Assembly (NCBI GenBank): GCA_000733355.1
Contig: JNVV01000015.1
Span: forward strand, 478,663 to 542,662
Reading direction: 5' to 3'
DNA from: Falciphora oryzae
Lineage: Eukaryota > Ascomycota > Sordariomycetes > Magnaporthales > Magnaporthaceae
DNA length: 64,000 bases
The number at the start of each line of letters is the position of its first letter. The first letter of the stretch is position 1. The notes under the pieces were generated by a model, which did not search any database, was not told the DNA's origin, and was given only the letters and a program-made list of their open reading frames with translations. Below, piece after piece: positions 21,103 to 31,224 of this stretch. A program made the translations under genes and the position numbers.

Positions 21103-21780
21103 TGAGATGCTGCATTTACAGCCATTGTCAAAGACAGTTGGGCGAAGTCGATCACATAAGTTTCCTCGCATGAATGGCCTCTAACATTCAATTTCAGGCC
21201 CTGTTATTCCAGATGTGTCTCCGCTCTGCCTGGTCTAAGCAGAAGTATGTAAACGAGAATTTCCTCGACGTCCAGCACGATGGATTTACCAAAATTCAAG
21301 CCACCTATACGGCCCGAACCAGCACATTAATTATTCTCCAGGCCGGAGGTTCTCTTGTGAATGGTTTCTGTGGCGGTAGGAGCTACCTGGGGCGCTGGGG
21401 ATCTTTCTTGGGGCTAACCCAGGCACCAGAGCATGTCTCACTCATGCCTAGGCACCCATTCGGCTGTAAGTTAGTAGCTCGCGGGTGGTGTTCTAGCCCG
21501 AGAGTATCCTTAAGTGGCGCTTACAGGAACGATTGGAATTTAACAGCTCCTGGCTTCGCCCGTTCAGTATCAAGTATTGATCGTATGGAGATACTATTCT
21601 ACCTATACGAGGAGGCGATAGGAGAGCACCAATAGCCAGCCATCGCTAGAGATAGAAGTACGCGACGCAAACAAGGCCCTAAGCAAAACCAGAAAACTTA
21701 GAAAAGGGCAAAAAGACAAGCAAACCAGAACGTTGAGCGACACAGAAAAGGCGAACATAACAAAAAGAGGGAGGGAGAGA
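21103..21780. other. non-coding, AT-richer segment
   Basis: The 3' flank of the broken gene. One frame of about 150 codons (21174-21635) shows no family features and an unusual composition; I take it as chance. Confidence 0.4.
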
Positions 21781-21788
21781 AGGGGAGA

Positions 21789-21876
21789 AGGAGAGTGTAG
21801 GATACGGGGCAGACTGTCGAGGCCCACCCCCTTCACCCGGCTTCGGCCTTCCGTATTCCGTATCTTACACTCTCCT
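21789..21876. repeat. inverted repeat, 19-bp arms
   Basis: Arms 21789-21807 and 21858-21876 match at 18 of 19 positions. The single mismatch is a G/A transition. The loop is 50 nt. Confidence 0.75.
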
Positions 21877-22415
21877 CATCTGTTTTCTCCTTCAATGACC
21901 CCCTCCCCCACTCCTCAACCGCTGCTATTACTAAGAGCCATATCTTCAACGTGTTGATCCACGTGATCTAGCGCGTGCATCCAGGAAGGGCCCACGCCTC
22001 GTGGAGCAGCAGACCTACGGGCCGTGCGCTCCCACGAGCCTACAAAAGGGGATCTTCGATCCCCTTCCTGTAACTAGATTCCTTCCCCTTCATGCATCAA
22101 TACAGACACCTTTCCAGATCTATAGATCTTTGTTCTTTCCTTTGGGAGATCTCCGAGCCTACAGGAGTAACACTCCTACCAACACAACGCCTCTTTTTTC
22201 TTTTTTACGACACATGGCGAAACAATATCACAGGGCAAGAAAGTGAGCCCCGTGGTATTGTCTCGCCGTGTTTTGAAAAAGAGCCGAGCTAAAGATGTGA
22301 TTCTTAGTAGTAGTCACGTCGCGTAGGCCAGCGCGTCGGGCGTGTTATGTCGGTCGGCTCGTCTTTTCTCTGCCCAACGTGTAGATAGGGCAGACCTTGT
22401 CCCGGATCCTTAGCT

Positions 22416-22562
22416 GCTTTTAACCCCTATAGCAATGTGCACCTGGCACCAAACCTACTACTCTTACGGACACGAGCGCAATGCCGGCCGAATACATTGC
22501 GCTCGTGTCCGTAAGAGTAGTAGGTTTGGTGCCAGGTGCACATTGCTAGGGGGATTAGAAGC
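22416..22562. repeat. perfect 53-bp inverted repeat (11-nt loop), imperfectly extended to 68 bp
   Basis: 22431-22483 and 22495-22547 are exact reverse complements over 53 bp (outer ends AGCAATGTGCACC and GGTGCACATTGCT), separated by 11 nt. Fifteen further outward bases on each side pair with four mismatches. The structure could form a DNA cruciform or, if transcribed, a long RNA hairpin. Confidence 0.92.
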
Positions 22563-22625
22563 ATTATCACCAATCATTTCCAGTCCATTTTTACAGCAAC
22601 CACTGTTAATAGCTCCAACTTTAAC

Positions 22626-22772
22626 CAATACACCCAACCTACCCCCTTGAGTGCCACTGAGGCCTCGACTGAAGATCTCTTCTTCATTTCTCCTTGAAAA
22701 GAATACGTGGCTGGGGGAAGGATCTTCAGTCGAGGCCTCAGTGGCATTTCAGGGGATAAGTTGGGTGCATTG
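22626..22772. repeat. inverted repeat, 52-bp arms, 43-nt loop
   Basis: 22626-22677 and 22721-22772 pair at 46 of 52 positions. The inner 26 bp (TGCCACTGAGGCCTCGACTG and six more) are perfect. Five of the six mismatches are C/T or G/A transitions, all in the outer half. Confidence 0.88.
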
Positions 22773-22800
22773 TTCGAAGTTCGAATTGTAGAAAGCGGTT

Positions 22801-23753
22801 GATGTTAAAAAAATGGATCGGAAATGGTTAGCGGCGATCTTCTTTCCGTCGTCTAGAGGAAGACTGGCTGGAAAGAGGGGTTATATACATAGCGAAACCC
22901 CCCAAGTCCCCCGGATAGCCTCGCGAAGAACGCCTTTGTTGAGCGGCCATTGACGCTTGCAAGCGCATCGCGCGCCAGCCCTGGGACCAACACACCCACC
23001 ACACACCGAGTCGACAAGAGCACTAACCAGCGTAAGCCCGAGACGATGCCGGCCCACCAGAGCAGACACTACCGGCTCGGTGAGAGAGGATCCACAAGCG
23101 CCTGGTGGAGGACTTGGGCCAACAGCGCGCAGGTCAAACACATGAATGATGGGCGTTGGTCCACAACGGGGTCTCCCACAGCGGGAGCCTCCAGCTTCGA
23201 GTAGAGCGCACACGAGCATCTCGCGCCAAAACATGGAGCCGGGGGCCAGACAAGGCGCCAGACCGAGCTGCCATAAGAATATCAGAGCGGGTATCTCGAG
23301 CGTTGGTAATGGAGGGCGCTGCACAAACGAAGGCCTGGAAGCTACAGGCCTTCAAAAAAAGGCCAACCCCGCGGCTCCGGTCGGGAGGTTGGCGAGGTTG
23401 TTGGTGCTATCGGTATTTCCGAGATTGAGTAGGGGCTATCTGGCCGGTGGATGGCAGTAAGCCTTGCAGAACATGATTCTGACCCGGAGGTGAGGCGCAG
23501 CCGGCCCAGCCAGAGGCCAGGCGACCGCAGCGACCGAACCCACAAAGCGCCGAGGGCGCGTACTCGCCAGACCCGGCGCTTAACTCCTACAACGTTCCTG
23601 AGCGTGGGAAGCGTCGGCCGCTATACCATCGTCTGTCAATGGCAGTGACCGGTCGGCGCTGGTACCCGCGGGCGTCGATTGATACTCTATCTTGAAGTGT
23701 GCAAAAGCCTAGAATATCGAGACGCTACAAAGGTACTTGCCCAACTCATACGA
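22801..23753. other. no recognisable gene
   Basis: Several overlapping frames of 60-150 codons on both strands (22881-23648), Arg/Ala/Pro-rich. None shows a domain I know. Decayed transposon sequence is possible but no diagnostic motif was found. Confidence 0.4.
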
Positions 23754-24740
23754 TTATTGTGTCTGTTGGCTTAGTCGCTCCTGGGTCCGCTTCTTGTAGG
23801 TTGCCGTCACCTCTGGATAACCCTTCTCGCCCAGCATCTTCTCAACTAGATCTCTCCATTCCCTTTCAGACGGATGTCCGCCAGGGACGTCGGGCCACGC
23901 AAAGTCCAGAGCCCACGAGACGGCAAACTTGGTCCTAATCCACTCCAGTGGGACGTAACCGGCCATCTCCCAGTCTACCAGCCCGACTGAGCCCTTCCCC
24001 TGCTCGTCTGAGTCGGCCACGATGTTGTGCGGCCCGAGGTCGTTGTGCCCAAAGACAAACGTCTTCGAGCAGTCCATCTTCAACCGTTCACAGTTGCTTT
24101 TGAGGTAGTCTGGGTCGAGGTTGTGTGGCTCGCCAATGACATCCAACGACGTATCACCCAGCGGCCGGCCGTCGACCCCGTTGATGGCGTTGGAACTCCA
24201 AACCGACGCCAGCTCCTCGCATATCTCGATAACCCGGCCAGCGCGGTACTGCTTCTCACCGTCGTCCAGTCCTCTCCAGACGTCTGCGAGCGCCATGCCG
24301 GGCACACGGGAGACAATGAGGTAGACCCTGCCTTCCCCGCGAGTGTGGTACAAGGCCTCCGGCACGGCGAAGCCGAGGCAGCCCCGCCGCTCGGCGAGCC
24401 ATGCCTGCGTGACATGCTCCTCAGTGGAGCTGTCGAATTGCGGGATGAACTTGGCCACCCTAGCCGTATCTCTGACCTTGAGGAGAGCGCCCTCGCCGAA
24501 GCTGAGCACGGCCGAGGCGTCGCCGGCGTCATGGACCTTGCGGACGCGACTCCCGGGAGGCAGAGGAGCGGCTAACGGAGGCGGGTCAGACACCTCCCCA
24601 CGCGTGTACCAGAAGCCGCTGCCATCCTTCCGGAGGTATCGGGCGGGAGCGGAGGTTTGGCGACGGATGATGAACTCTTGATCAACGAGTCAAGAGTCGT
24701 CGTTGATCTGTTTTACCGAGTCGCGGACGTGGCCGACCAT
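23754..24740 (-). CDS. APH-family kinase-like protein, start compromised
   Basis: The aminoglycoside-phosphotransferase-like fold is shown by the catalytic loop FVFGHNDLGPHNIV and the metal-binding segment GLVDWEMAGYVPLEW. The N-lobe and hinge region (YLIVSRVPGMALADVW) precede them. Fungal members are mostly of unknown substrate. The frame is open from 24593 down to a stop at 23754 (about 279 codons). Codon 24593 is GTG, where a Met would be natural (VSDPPPL). Coding-like residues continue upstream in frame (FIIRRQTSAPARYLRKDGSGFWYTRG is seen in two halves) back to ATG 24740, but an in-frame TGA interrupts at 24690-24692. Removing a 40-bp GTAAAA-to-AAG intron does not restore the frame. So the gene is either truncated at its start, uses an unseen upstream exon, or is a young pseudogene. 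Confidence 0.6.
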
Positions 24741-25626
24741 TGTGAGACGGCGCTGAAGTAGGGCAGCATCGGGGGGATATCAGCGATCAAGCTAAAAGAT
24801 AGATTGAGCAGATCCGGGTAAGACCGTAATTGCAGCTACAGTTCACTCCGGGTGGGGGGAAGACCTCCCCGAGTCGTTATGAGGAAGCCCACGGTTTTTG
24901 TCTGTTAGTGCTAGGGCCCACAAGCATGCAAGAAATGTCAACCAACATCTCGACGTTGCATCTGCACCTAATCCAGGAGCCTAAGGTACCTACGTAGTTA
25001 GGCCGCAGAGTCGGTCGGATGGGCCCCGCCGACGCCCGACCCTCCATGAGACGCGCGCGTGTTTGCCTCTGGCTGCATTCATCAATTAGCCTGGCCCGCT
25101 GACCGAGCCACTATCGTGAGGCCAGCCTAGCCGGCCCGTCATTTATCTCGTGGATTTTTGCCCGGCTGGGTGTGTACTGAGCCCCCCGGTCGACGCGGGC
25201 GGCCGGGTCGCCCACGAGAACAATATGCCTGGACTCGAGAGCCTGGACGAGATCGTCAGCCTGGCCTGCTACTCGAGGCCTTTATACTCGATGGAGAGGT
25301 TTGTGGACAGAGGGAAATAGACGGACGCCTCGATCTGTATATACAGGGTTGGTGCTGCTACTCTCCCTTATCAAGCAAAGAGCAAAACACTATTCGCCTG
25401 CAAACCCGACATAAATCACTAGAGAAACAACGCAGCCCTGTGAGCTCTAGTAGAGTAAAAAAAAAAGACCCATTCAGACTTAGCCCCATACGGCAGAAAG
25501 TCATCTGTTAGCAGGAAGAACACGAAACAAAGGAGACTCACACCAGTGCCAAAGGTAAGCCCGAGAGTGCTCGCTGGCGGACCAATCTCCCGTGATGGGG
25601 CTAATCCAAGCCAACCGCTTCCATAG
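24741..25626. other. intergenic
   Basis: No gene recognised. A short palindromic patch (CCTAAGGTACC...TTAGG) lies at about 24980-25003. Confidence 0.35.
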
Positions 25627-25839
25627 ATGTGCAACGTCAAAACCGACTACTGGTCCTGCGGCCACTTTAAAGTGGTGACGATAACGGGCTGCTCCAGCTG
25701 GGACGCGTGCCAGCCGAAGCGCACCAACGGGCCGATCTATGCTGGGAACTGCGGCAACAAGAGCTGCCCCGACCCTCCGACCAAGGATTCGACAAAAGGC
25801 ATCGAACAAGGTGTCGGACAAGAAGAAGATTCCAAGTAG
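25627..25839 (+). CDS. small Cys-rich hypothetical protein, 70 aa
   Basis: ATG at 25627, TAG at 25837-25839. Cysteines occur early and at intervals (MCNVKTDYWSCGHF, TGCSSWDACQP, GNCGNKSC), with a His next to the second one (SCGH). The tail is acidic and lysine-rich. There is no signal peptide, so the cysteines may bind metal rather than form secreted disulfides. It resembles small intracellular Cys/His-rich fungal proteins, but I cannot name a family. Codon usage is coherent; a small gene is plausible but unproven. It may continue through an intron near 25840. Confidence 0.4.
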   Translation: MCNVKTDYWSCGHFKVVTITGCSSWDACQPKRTNGPIYAGNCGNKSCPDPPTKDSTKGIEQGVGQEEDSK

Positions 25840-26663
25840 GAAGAAGCTGTCGAGCAAGGTGCTGTCGAAGCAAGAACCTATCGGACGAGAGCCCGATGGC
25901 ACTTCATGACGCCACACAAATTCCCAAAGCATAGGGACCCCCCGGCAGAGCCCGAGTACACATCGCCAACAGCAAACATCCGACTTTCCCTTTGTACCCT
26001 TGGGTACACTGTATTGATAGAGAAAAGAATCCCCGTTCAGCGCTATTGCAATCCAAACACTCCACGTACCCAGACCACATCTCCGCCGGTTTTCCTGCCG
26101 CATGTCTAGCCCTCGAGGCGCCAGACCTTAGATGCAAGCAAACACGACCGCTGGAGTACCAAAAGGGGAGCAGGCGACGAGTGTGCAAATGATAATAATA
26201 ATAGCCAATATTTCCGCTGGGTGCTGTTCAACCGATCGGTCCCTTTCAGCCCCTTCCCTTCTATCATATCATTCTACCAAGGATGCCAAAATACACGCAT
26301 ACACACACCGACATACCAGCCAATCTATAACCAAGCGAAGTTAGAAACTTCCATGGATGCGATGATAAAAAGCCCCTGTTTTGGTAAGGAAACCCCAAAA
26401 GTTGCCTTTGCTGGAGACGGAGCCCGCAATGCAAGAACAAAGAGCCCATTGAGAAACCAAAGGACGAACACCGGAACGACCTAAGCTGTGACCCAGTGAT
26501 GTAACCCTGAGCAAACAAAAAAAAAAAAAAGAATAAACACGAAACATTGAAGGTAAGGGGTGGTGAGAAAAGCAGGATAAAGCAAAAGGGGTTAGTCAGG
26601 CTGAGAAAGGGATCAAAATATTATCCCCCCATCTCCAACAGCGTCGCCTTCGCCACTGGTTCA
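25840..26663. other. intergenic, 3' flank of CTL gene
   Basis: No gene recognised. A poly-A run lies at about 26518-26530. Probably contains the 3' UTR of the minus-strand CTL gene. Confidence 0.4.
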
Positions 26664-29161
26664 TCAATACACATCCCCACTGTCCCTCCCAGCACGGTCC
26701 GCCGCGCGCCGCTGATCCCCAAAGAGGTAGGCCGCCTCCATGCAGTACCTCCCGCCACCGGTGGCCATGCGCGTCTCGCTTCCGTAGCAGATAATGACGC
26801 CGTCCACAATGCCGCTCAAGATGCCCTCCATGGCGCCCAGGACGCCCCAGCCGATGAAGGAGGCCACTATGCCGACGACGTACGCGTACGCGCTTCCCCT
26901 GAGTCCCGGGCCCCCGCCCGTCTTGCCGGACTCGATCGAGAGCTGCCGGGCCGTCATGACCCAGCCCGCGAAGCCCAGGGTCGTCGCCATGATGAATCGC
27001 GTCGCGTGGAGGAGAAGCTTGGCCAGTCTGTAGGGGAGAAGGGGTGCCGGGCCTCCTCGCCTTCCATGCCGGAACGCCTTGGGCGTCAGTGTCGCGGTCG
27101 GTGCTTCGGGTGACAGGAAGTTAAGCTGGCTCAGCCCCCTAGCCGAGGCCGCTAGCCCCTGTGAGTGGATGGCCGCATAGGTAAGCGTGAGCGGGTTCGT
27201 CAGCGCCGCGATAGATGTGGGTATGAAGGCGTGGAAAAAGAGCGTCACGAGGCTTGCCAGTCGCCGGGGCAGGAGGAGAAGCGGCAGTCGGACCACGAGA
27301 GCGAGGAGCGTCGAGAGGCTGATGGAGCCAAAGATGGTCGTCGTTGAGTGACCCAGAGCCGCCGACACGACCTCGGTCGACGAAGGGGCAGGCACCGCGT
27401 TCCGGTGAAAGTACCATTGTGAGACGGTGGCCGCCGTTGTCCCCCGCTGAACCCCTGATATTATCGACAGGGTCCAAAGGTACATCAGGACAAAGTAGAC
27501 GGCCAGCCACCAGGTGGACGCCTGAAGCACGTACGAGGTGCCCGTGAAGTATCCGCCTAGGAACACGCGCGTGAACATGCCCAGCCAGACCCACGTCCAC
27601 AGAACGATAAGCCCAAGGCACGCCCCGCCGACCAGAACGAGCCCGTGGTTGGCCGCGAGAATGCGGCTCGAGAACTCGAGAATCTCCATCGCCGCCCTAA
27701 GTGCACCACGCCCCTTCCAAACGAGGTAGACCCACACAAGGGCGCCGATGCCGGGGACGAAGGACGCCCACCTCATGACGATGTCTTGCAGCCCAGAGCC
27801 GTGGTCGCGGCCCTGGAAGCTAGAAATCATGGGGTATAGTGTAAACGAGAACATGATTATAGGCACGGCAATAATGATGAGCCAGACGAGCGGCTTGACG
27901 AAGGAGCGGAGTGCCGCCAACCAGACGAAAGACACGATGATGGCGACAAGCGTATCGACAGCGAGGAGGTGGAAGGACGAGACCAGCGTCGTATACACTG
28001 TGTCCCCCAGAGGCTTCTTACGACTCGGCGTCGATGTGTGCAGCCAGACGAGCACGAACGTCGCGAGAAGCGATGCGAGCGCGATGAGGTACAGCCACGC
28101 AAAGAACGGATCGTGCTTGAAGATTTCCCCGTCTGGCGGCGCCGCGGCCTGCTCCAGAATGTTTGTGCTTGCCGTGCTCTGCTGCAGCAGCCCAACCTCG
28201 GACTGGGCAGCAGCGGATTCCCTGCGCGAGGCGAACTGCGTCGGGCTGGCCTGTGACTTGAATTTCTGGAACGCGGGAGGCGAGCTGGTGGCCGACGCCT
28301 CTACAGTCAGGTCGTGTGGGGGCTCGTTGTCATCGTCATCGTCATCGTCATCGTCGTCGTCTTGGCGGAGAACCGTGGATTCCAGCCCGACATCAACTAG
28401 CTTGCCCTTCCCGCTATCGTTGTCGGAAGGGGGCGGTGATGGACGCTTCCCCAATGGCGTCTCCTCGTCCTCATCCTCCTCTTCTACGAGCTCTTGGTTC
28501 TTGGTCCTCCGGTAGAAACTTCTGGTACCATTCCAGCTGCTCCGGATGCCGCGTCCTCTTTGGCCGTATAGCGTCCTGCTGTCCTGGTCAGCCTCTCCGC
28601 TTCGCTCTAGCGACCCGCGGCTTGCGTCGCCCTCGGCCTCGGAGCTCTCTTCCAGTCTGCCGGCGGCGATCACTCTCCTCGAGCGCTGCAGTGCCGAAAA
28701 GTCGGCGTGTTCACGGTCGCGCTCGTCGTCGTCGTCGTCTTCTCCGCCGCGGGTGCTCAAAAACAAAGGTGCCTCCTGGGCAGGCGCGGCCGAGTACCGG
28801 GAGGTAAAGTTCAGACCACCGAAACGAGACCCTGTACCGTTCTGCTGGTACGGATTTCCGGCGCCTATCCCCCTACCGCTGCTCATAAAGGTCCGCCCAT
28901 ACCGCGTTCCCCGAGCGGGCCACTCCGACCCGCCGCCCCTAATCGCCGGTTGTTGTTCGCTGTTGTCGTCGTGGGGAGCGCCGAGGTTCGATATTCGCGA
29001 CTGGGACTGCGCTAGGAATCTTGATGCGTCTGCCGGGCGCGGGCGCCTGTTAGGCTCTGGAAGCATTCTTGCCTGGGGGTACGCAGCAGGGGCAGGGGAG
29101 CGACGCCGGTTGCGGCAGCGGCGGCGCATCGCCTTGTCGGGCACTCACATTCAGAAAACAT
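26664..29161 (-). CDS. choline-transporter-like (CTL/SLC44) membrane protein
   Basis: CTL proteins are multi-span plasma or organelle membrane proteins; fungal members include Pns1. Reading: micro-exon 29149-29161 (ATG TTT TCT GAA T), intron 29030-29148 (GTGAGT to GGCAG, 119 bp), then exon 26664-29029; 792 aa. The splice gives MFSEYASRFLAQSQSRISNL, a natural N-terminus, which is why I prefer it to the in-frame ATG at 29066. About 330 residues of charged, disordered cytosolic N-terminus follow, including a poly-Asp run coded near 28330-28362. At least ten hydrophobic segments come next (for example LYLIALASLLATFVLVWL, LVAIIVSFVWLAAL, WLAVYFVLMYLWTLSIISGV). The conserved C-terminal block reads AYAYVVGIVASFIGWGV and EAAYLFGD. 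The substrate is uncertain, since fungal CTL proteins do not all carry choline. Confidence 0.85.
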
Positions 29162-31224
29162 GCTGCCGGCTCTGCACGCCGCTCAAAGGGGGCGACGCTC
29201 TCCGGTAGTGAGAAATTCGGGTCGAAAATACCAGGCGACAAAAACAGAAAGAAAATGACGGAAAATAGTGTTGTTGAGTGGTGACGAGTCGATGGCCCCG
29301 ATTGCGGCAGAGTCAAGGGAGTTTGTCGGCGTTTGATGAGTAGCAGCACATGCGTGCGGGCGCCCGACTCGGTTGCTTTTTTGGGCTGGTGACTCTTGTC
29401 GGCGGGTCGGTCCAAGCACAAGACAATGCACGGCTTATACAAGGGCTGGCGAGACACAGGCACACGAGTGGAGGGGCGCCGGCACGCGATCTGGGAGGCG
29501 GCCGAGAGCTACCCTAGGCTGGTGGATGGAGGCGTGCTTGTCGTGGTGGTGGTGGCGTGCGGGGGACGGCTGGCGAAGGCCGGAAGGTTACCTCAAATAA
29601 GGTCCGAGGCCGACGTCGTTGCGGTGCTAGGTTTAGTAGGAGGTGGAGGATGGCGACGGTCGAGGCCCAGAATCCAGAATCCGGGAGCTGCCCAAAATGG
29701 AGAATACGGGAAGACGGCAGAGAAGGGTCAAGCTATAGGAGAGGCAGCATGGATGCGTCACGTCTGGTGTGTTCCCAGCAGAGCCGTTAGTTGGTTGGTC
29801 GGAGTGACAAACAGCGACCAGACAGCCGCGTCTTGGTCACTGCCTGGAAGCGAGCTGTGTGTTGTTCGGTCTTGGCTGAGAGTCGGAAAAACAAAAACAT
29901 GAAAGGTCGGGAACGTTGAAGGGTGGCCGCCTGGAGTGGCCCGTGAAAGCCGTCCGTCTGCACGCGGCGGCAGTCATCACTGGATGCTCCCACAGGCCCC
30001 CGTCAGGCGTCATATTACTAACGACGGACCCTGGCTCCGGAGGTCACACTCACCGCCTGCGGAGACTGGAGGAAAAAGCCTGGAGGTGCGAGTCCCTGGG
30101 CCACTGTGGGCCTGGGCCAGTGAGCAGGACCAAGTGCCGAATCGGGCTTAGCTGGAGCCACCCTGCCGCGCGCCGTCTCGACGGGGAGCTTCCAGTCCGC
30201 GGCGGTGCAATGCCGATAAGGCAGCAACTTACTAGATAGTTCAGCGCATTTGATTCTCACCAGGTCCGGCGTGCAACGTTTGACCAGGCTGAAAATACCG
30301 CAACGGTCTCTATGGAGATGCGTCTCATGCCATGCAGGCCCTGCCAGACGGACCGGATTGTTCATCCATCCTGGCGGATGCCGCGAGTGGATGAAGGAAA
30401 CAACGGTTCATCCGCCGGCCTCGTCACAGATAGAACGCACCAGAAGGGAATGTCCGCGTGCGGTGCGGCGTGGTCGAGTGGGTGCCCAGTGGGTGCGTGG
30501 TGCGTGCCTGCAGCAGCGCAGCTGATGTCACCGGGTCTGCCTGAGGCGGGCTGGCGGGCTGGCGGGCTCGAAAAAAGAGTTCGCTCCATCCCACGCCGCC
30601 TGCCCAATCGCCTCGGCTGACCTCCACCACTCATTCGACTGGGGCGCCCCGGTCCCGGGAAAGGACGGTTGAGGGAGCGCGATCGATACCTTAGCTCCAT
30701 GATCAAAGTGGTGGAATGGCGAGGAAATTGTACCGATTTGCAGCGCATCAGCACCAGCTCAACTCAATCCAAGATCGCCCACGCTCAATTGACTGCCCGC
30801 CTGGAAACCGTCCAACGTCACCTGTCCTGCGACTTTAAGGATTACACGGTCACGACAGTCCAACTGCAACCCAGAGTCTCGGAAGCCTCGTCGCGATCGT
30901 GCTGGCGGTTTCAAGAACGGAACCGAGTAATTCGCTCCTGTCAAAAAATCGGCGCTCTTTTGTTCAACGCGACACATCCAAAAGCCTTGTTCGATATCCA
31001 TCCCCGGCCAACAGCGCCTCGACACAACGAGAAACAAAGAAGCCAAGCCAACCGTTACACAAGACGGCCCAAACGAGACGGGTGTTCCCATTTATTAATC
31101 ATCGCATCTCTTCTTCTCTCGTCTTCTCCCCGCCGATTTCTTCGTTATTGTCTCCGGTGCCTTCATCATTCTTCCACAGCATATTCCCTTGGCCGCAACC
31201 TCCCTCCTCCCCATCTCCGCGCAA
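29162..31224. other. divergent intergenic region (CTL / Rab genes)
   Basis: Two kilobases between the start of the minus-strand CTL gene and the plus-strand GTPase gene, serving as promoters for both. Pyrimidine-rich leader at about 31105-31220. No coding evidence beyond short chance frames. Confidence 0.5.

Larger units (their letters stand above)
21781..22800. repeat. fold-back repeat cluster
   Basis: A non-coding kilobase with at least three separate inverted repeats and shorter palindromes (22046-22066 and 22117-22130). The three larger fold-backs are listed separately. No transposase or reverse-transcriptase motif and no flanking target-site duplication was seen. Possible natures are a miniature or fold-back transposon remnant, a hairpin-RNA locus, or a nested insertion of several elements. 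Confidence 0.7.

Noticed and set aside
23146..23460. Possible retroelement gag fragment
   Set aside because: No zinc-knuckle or reverse-transcriptase motif visible; the resemblance is only compositional.
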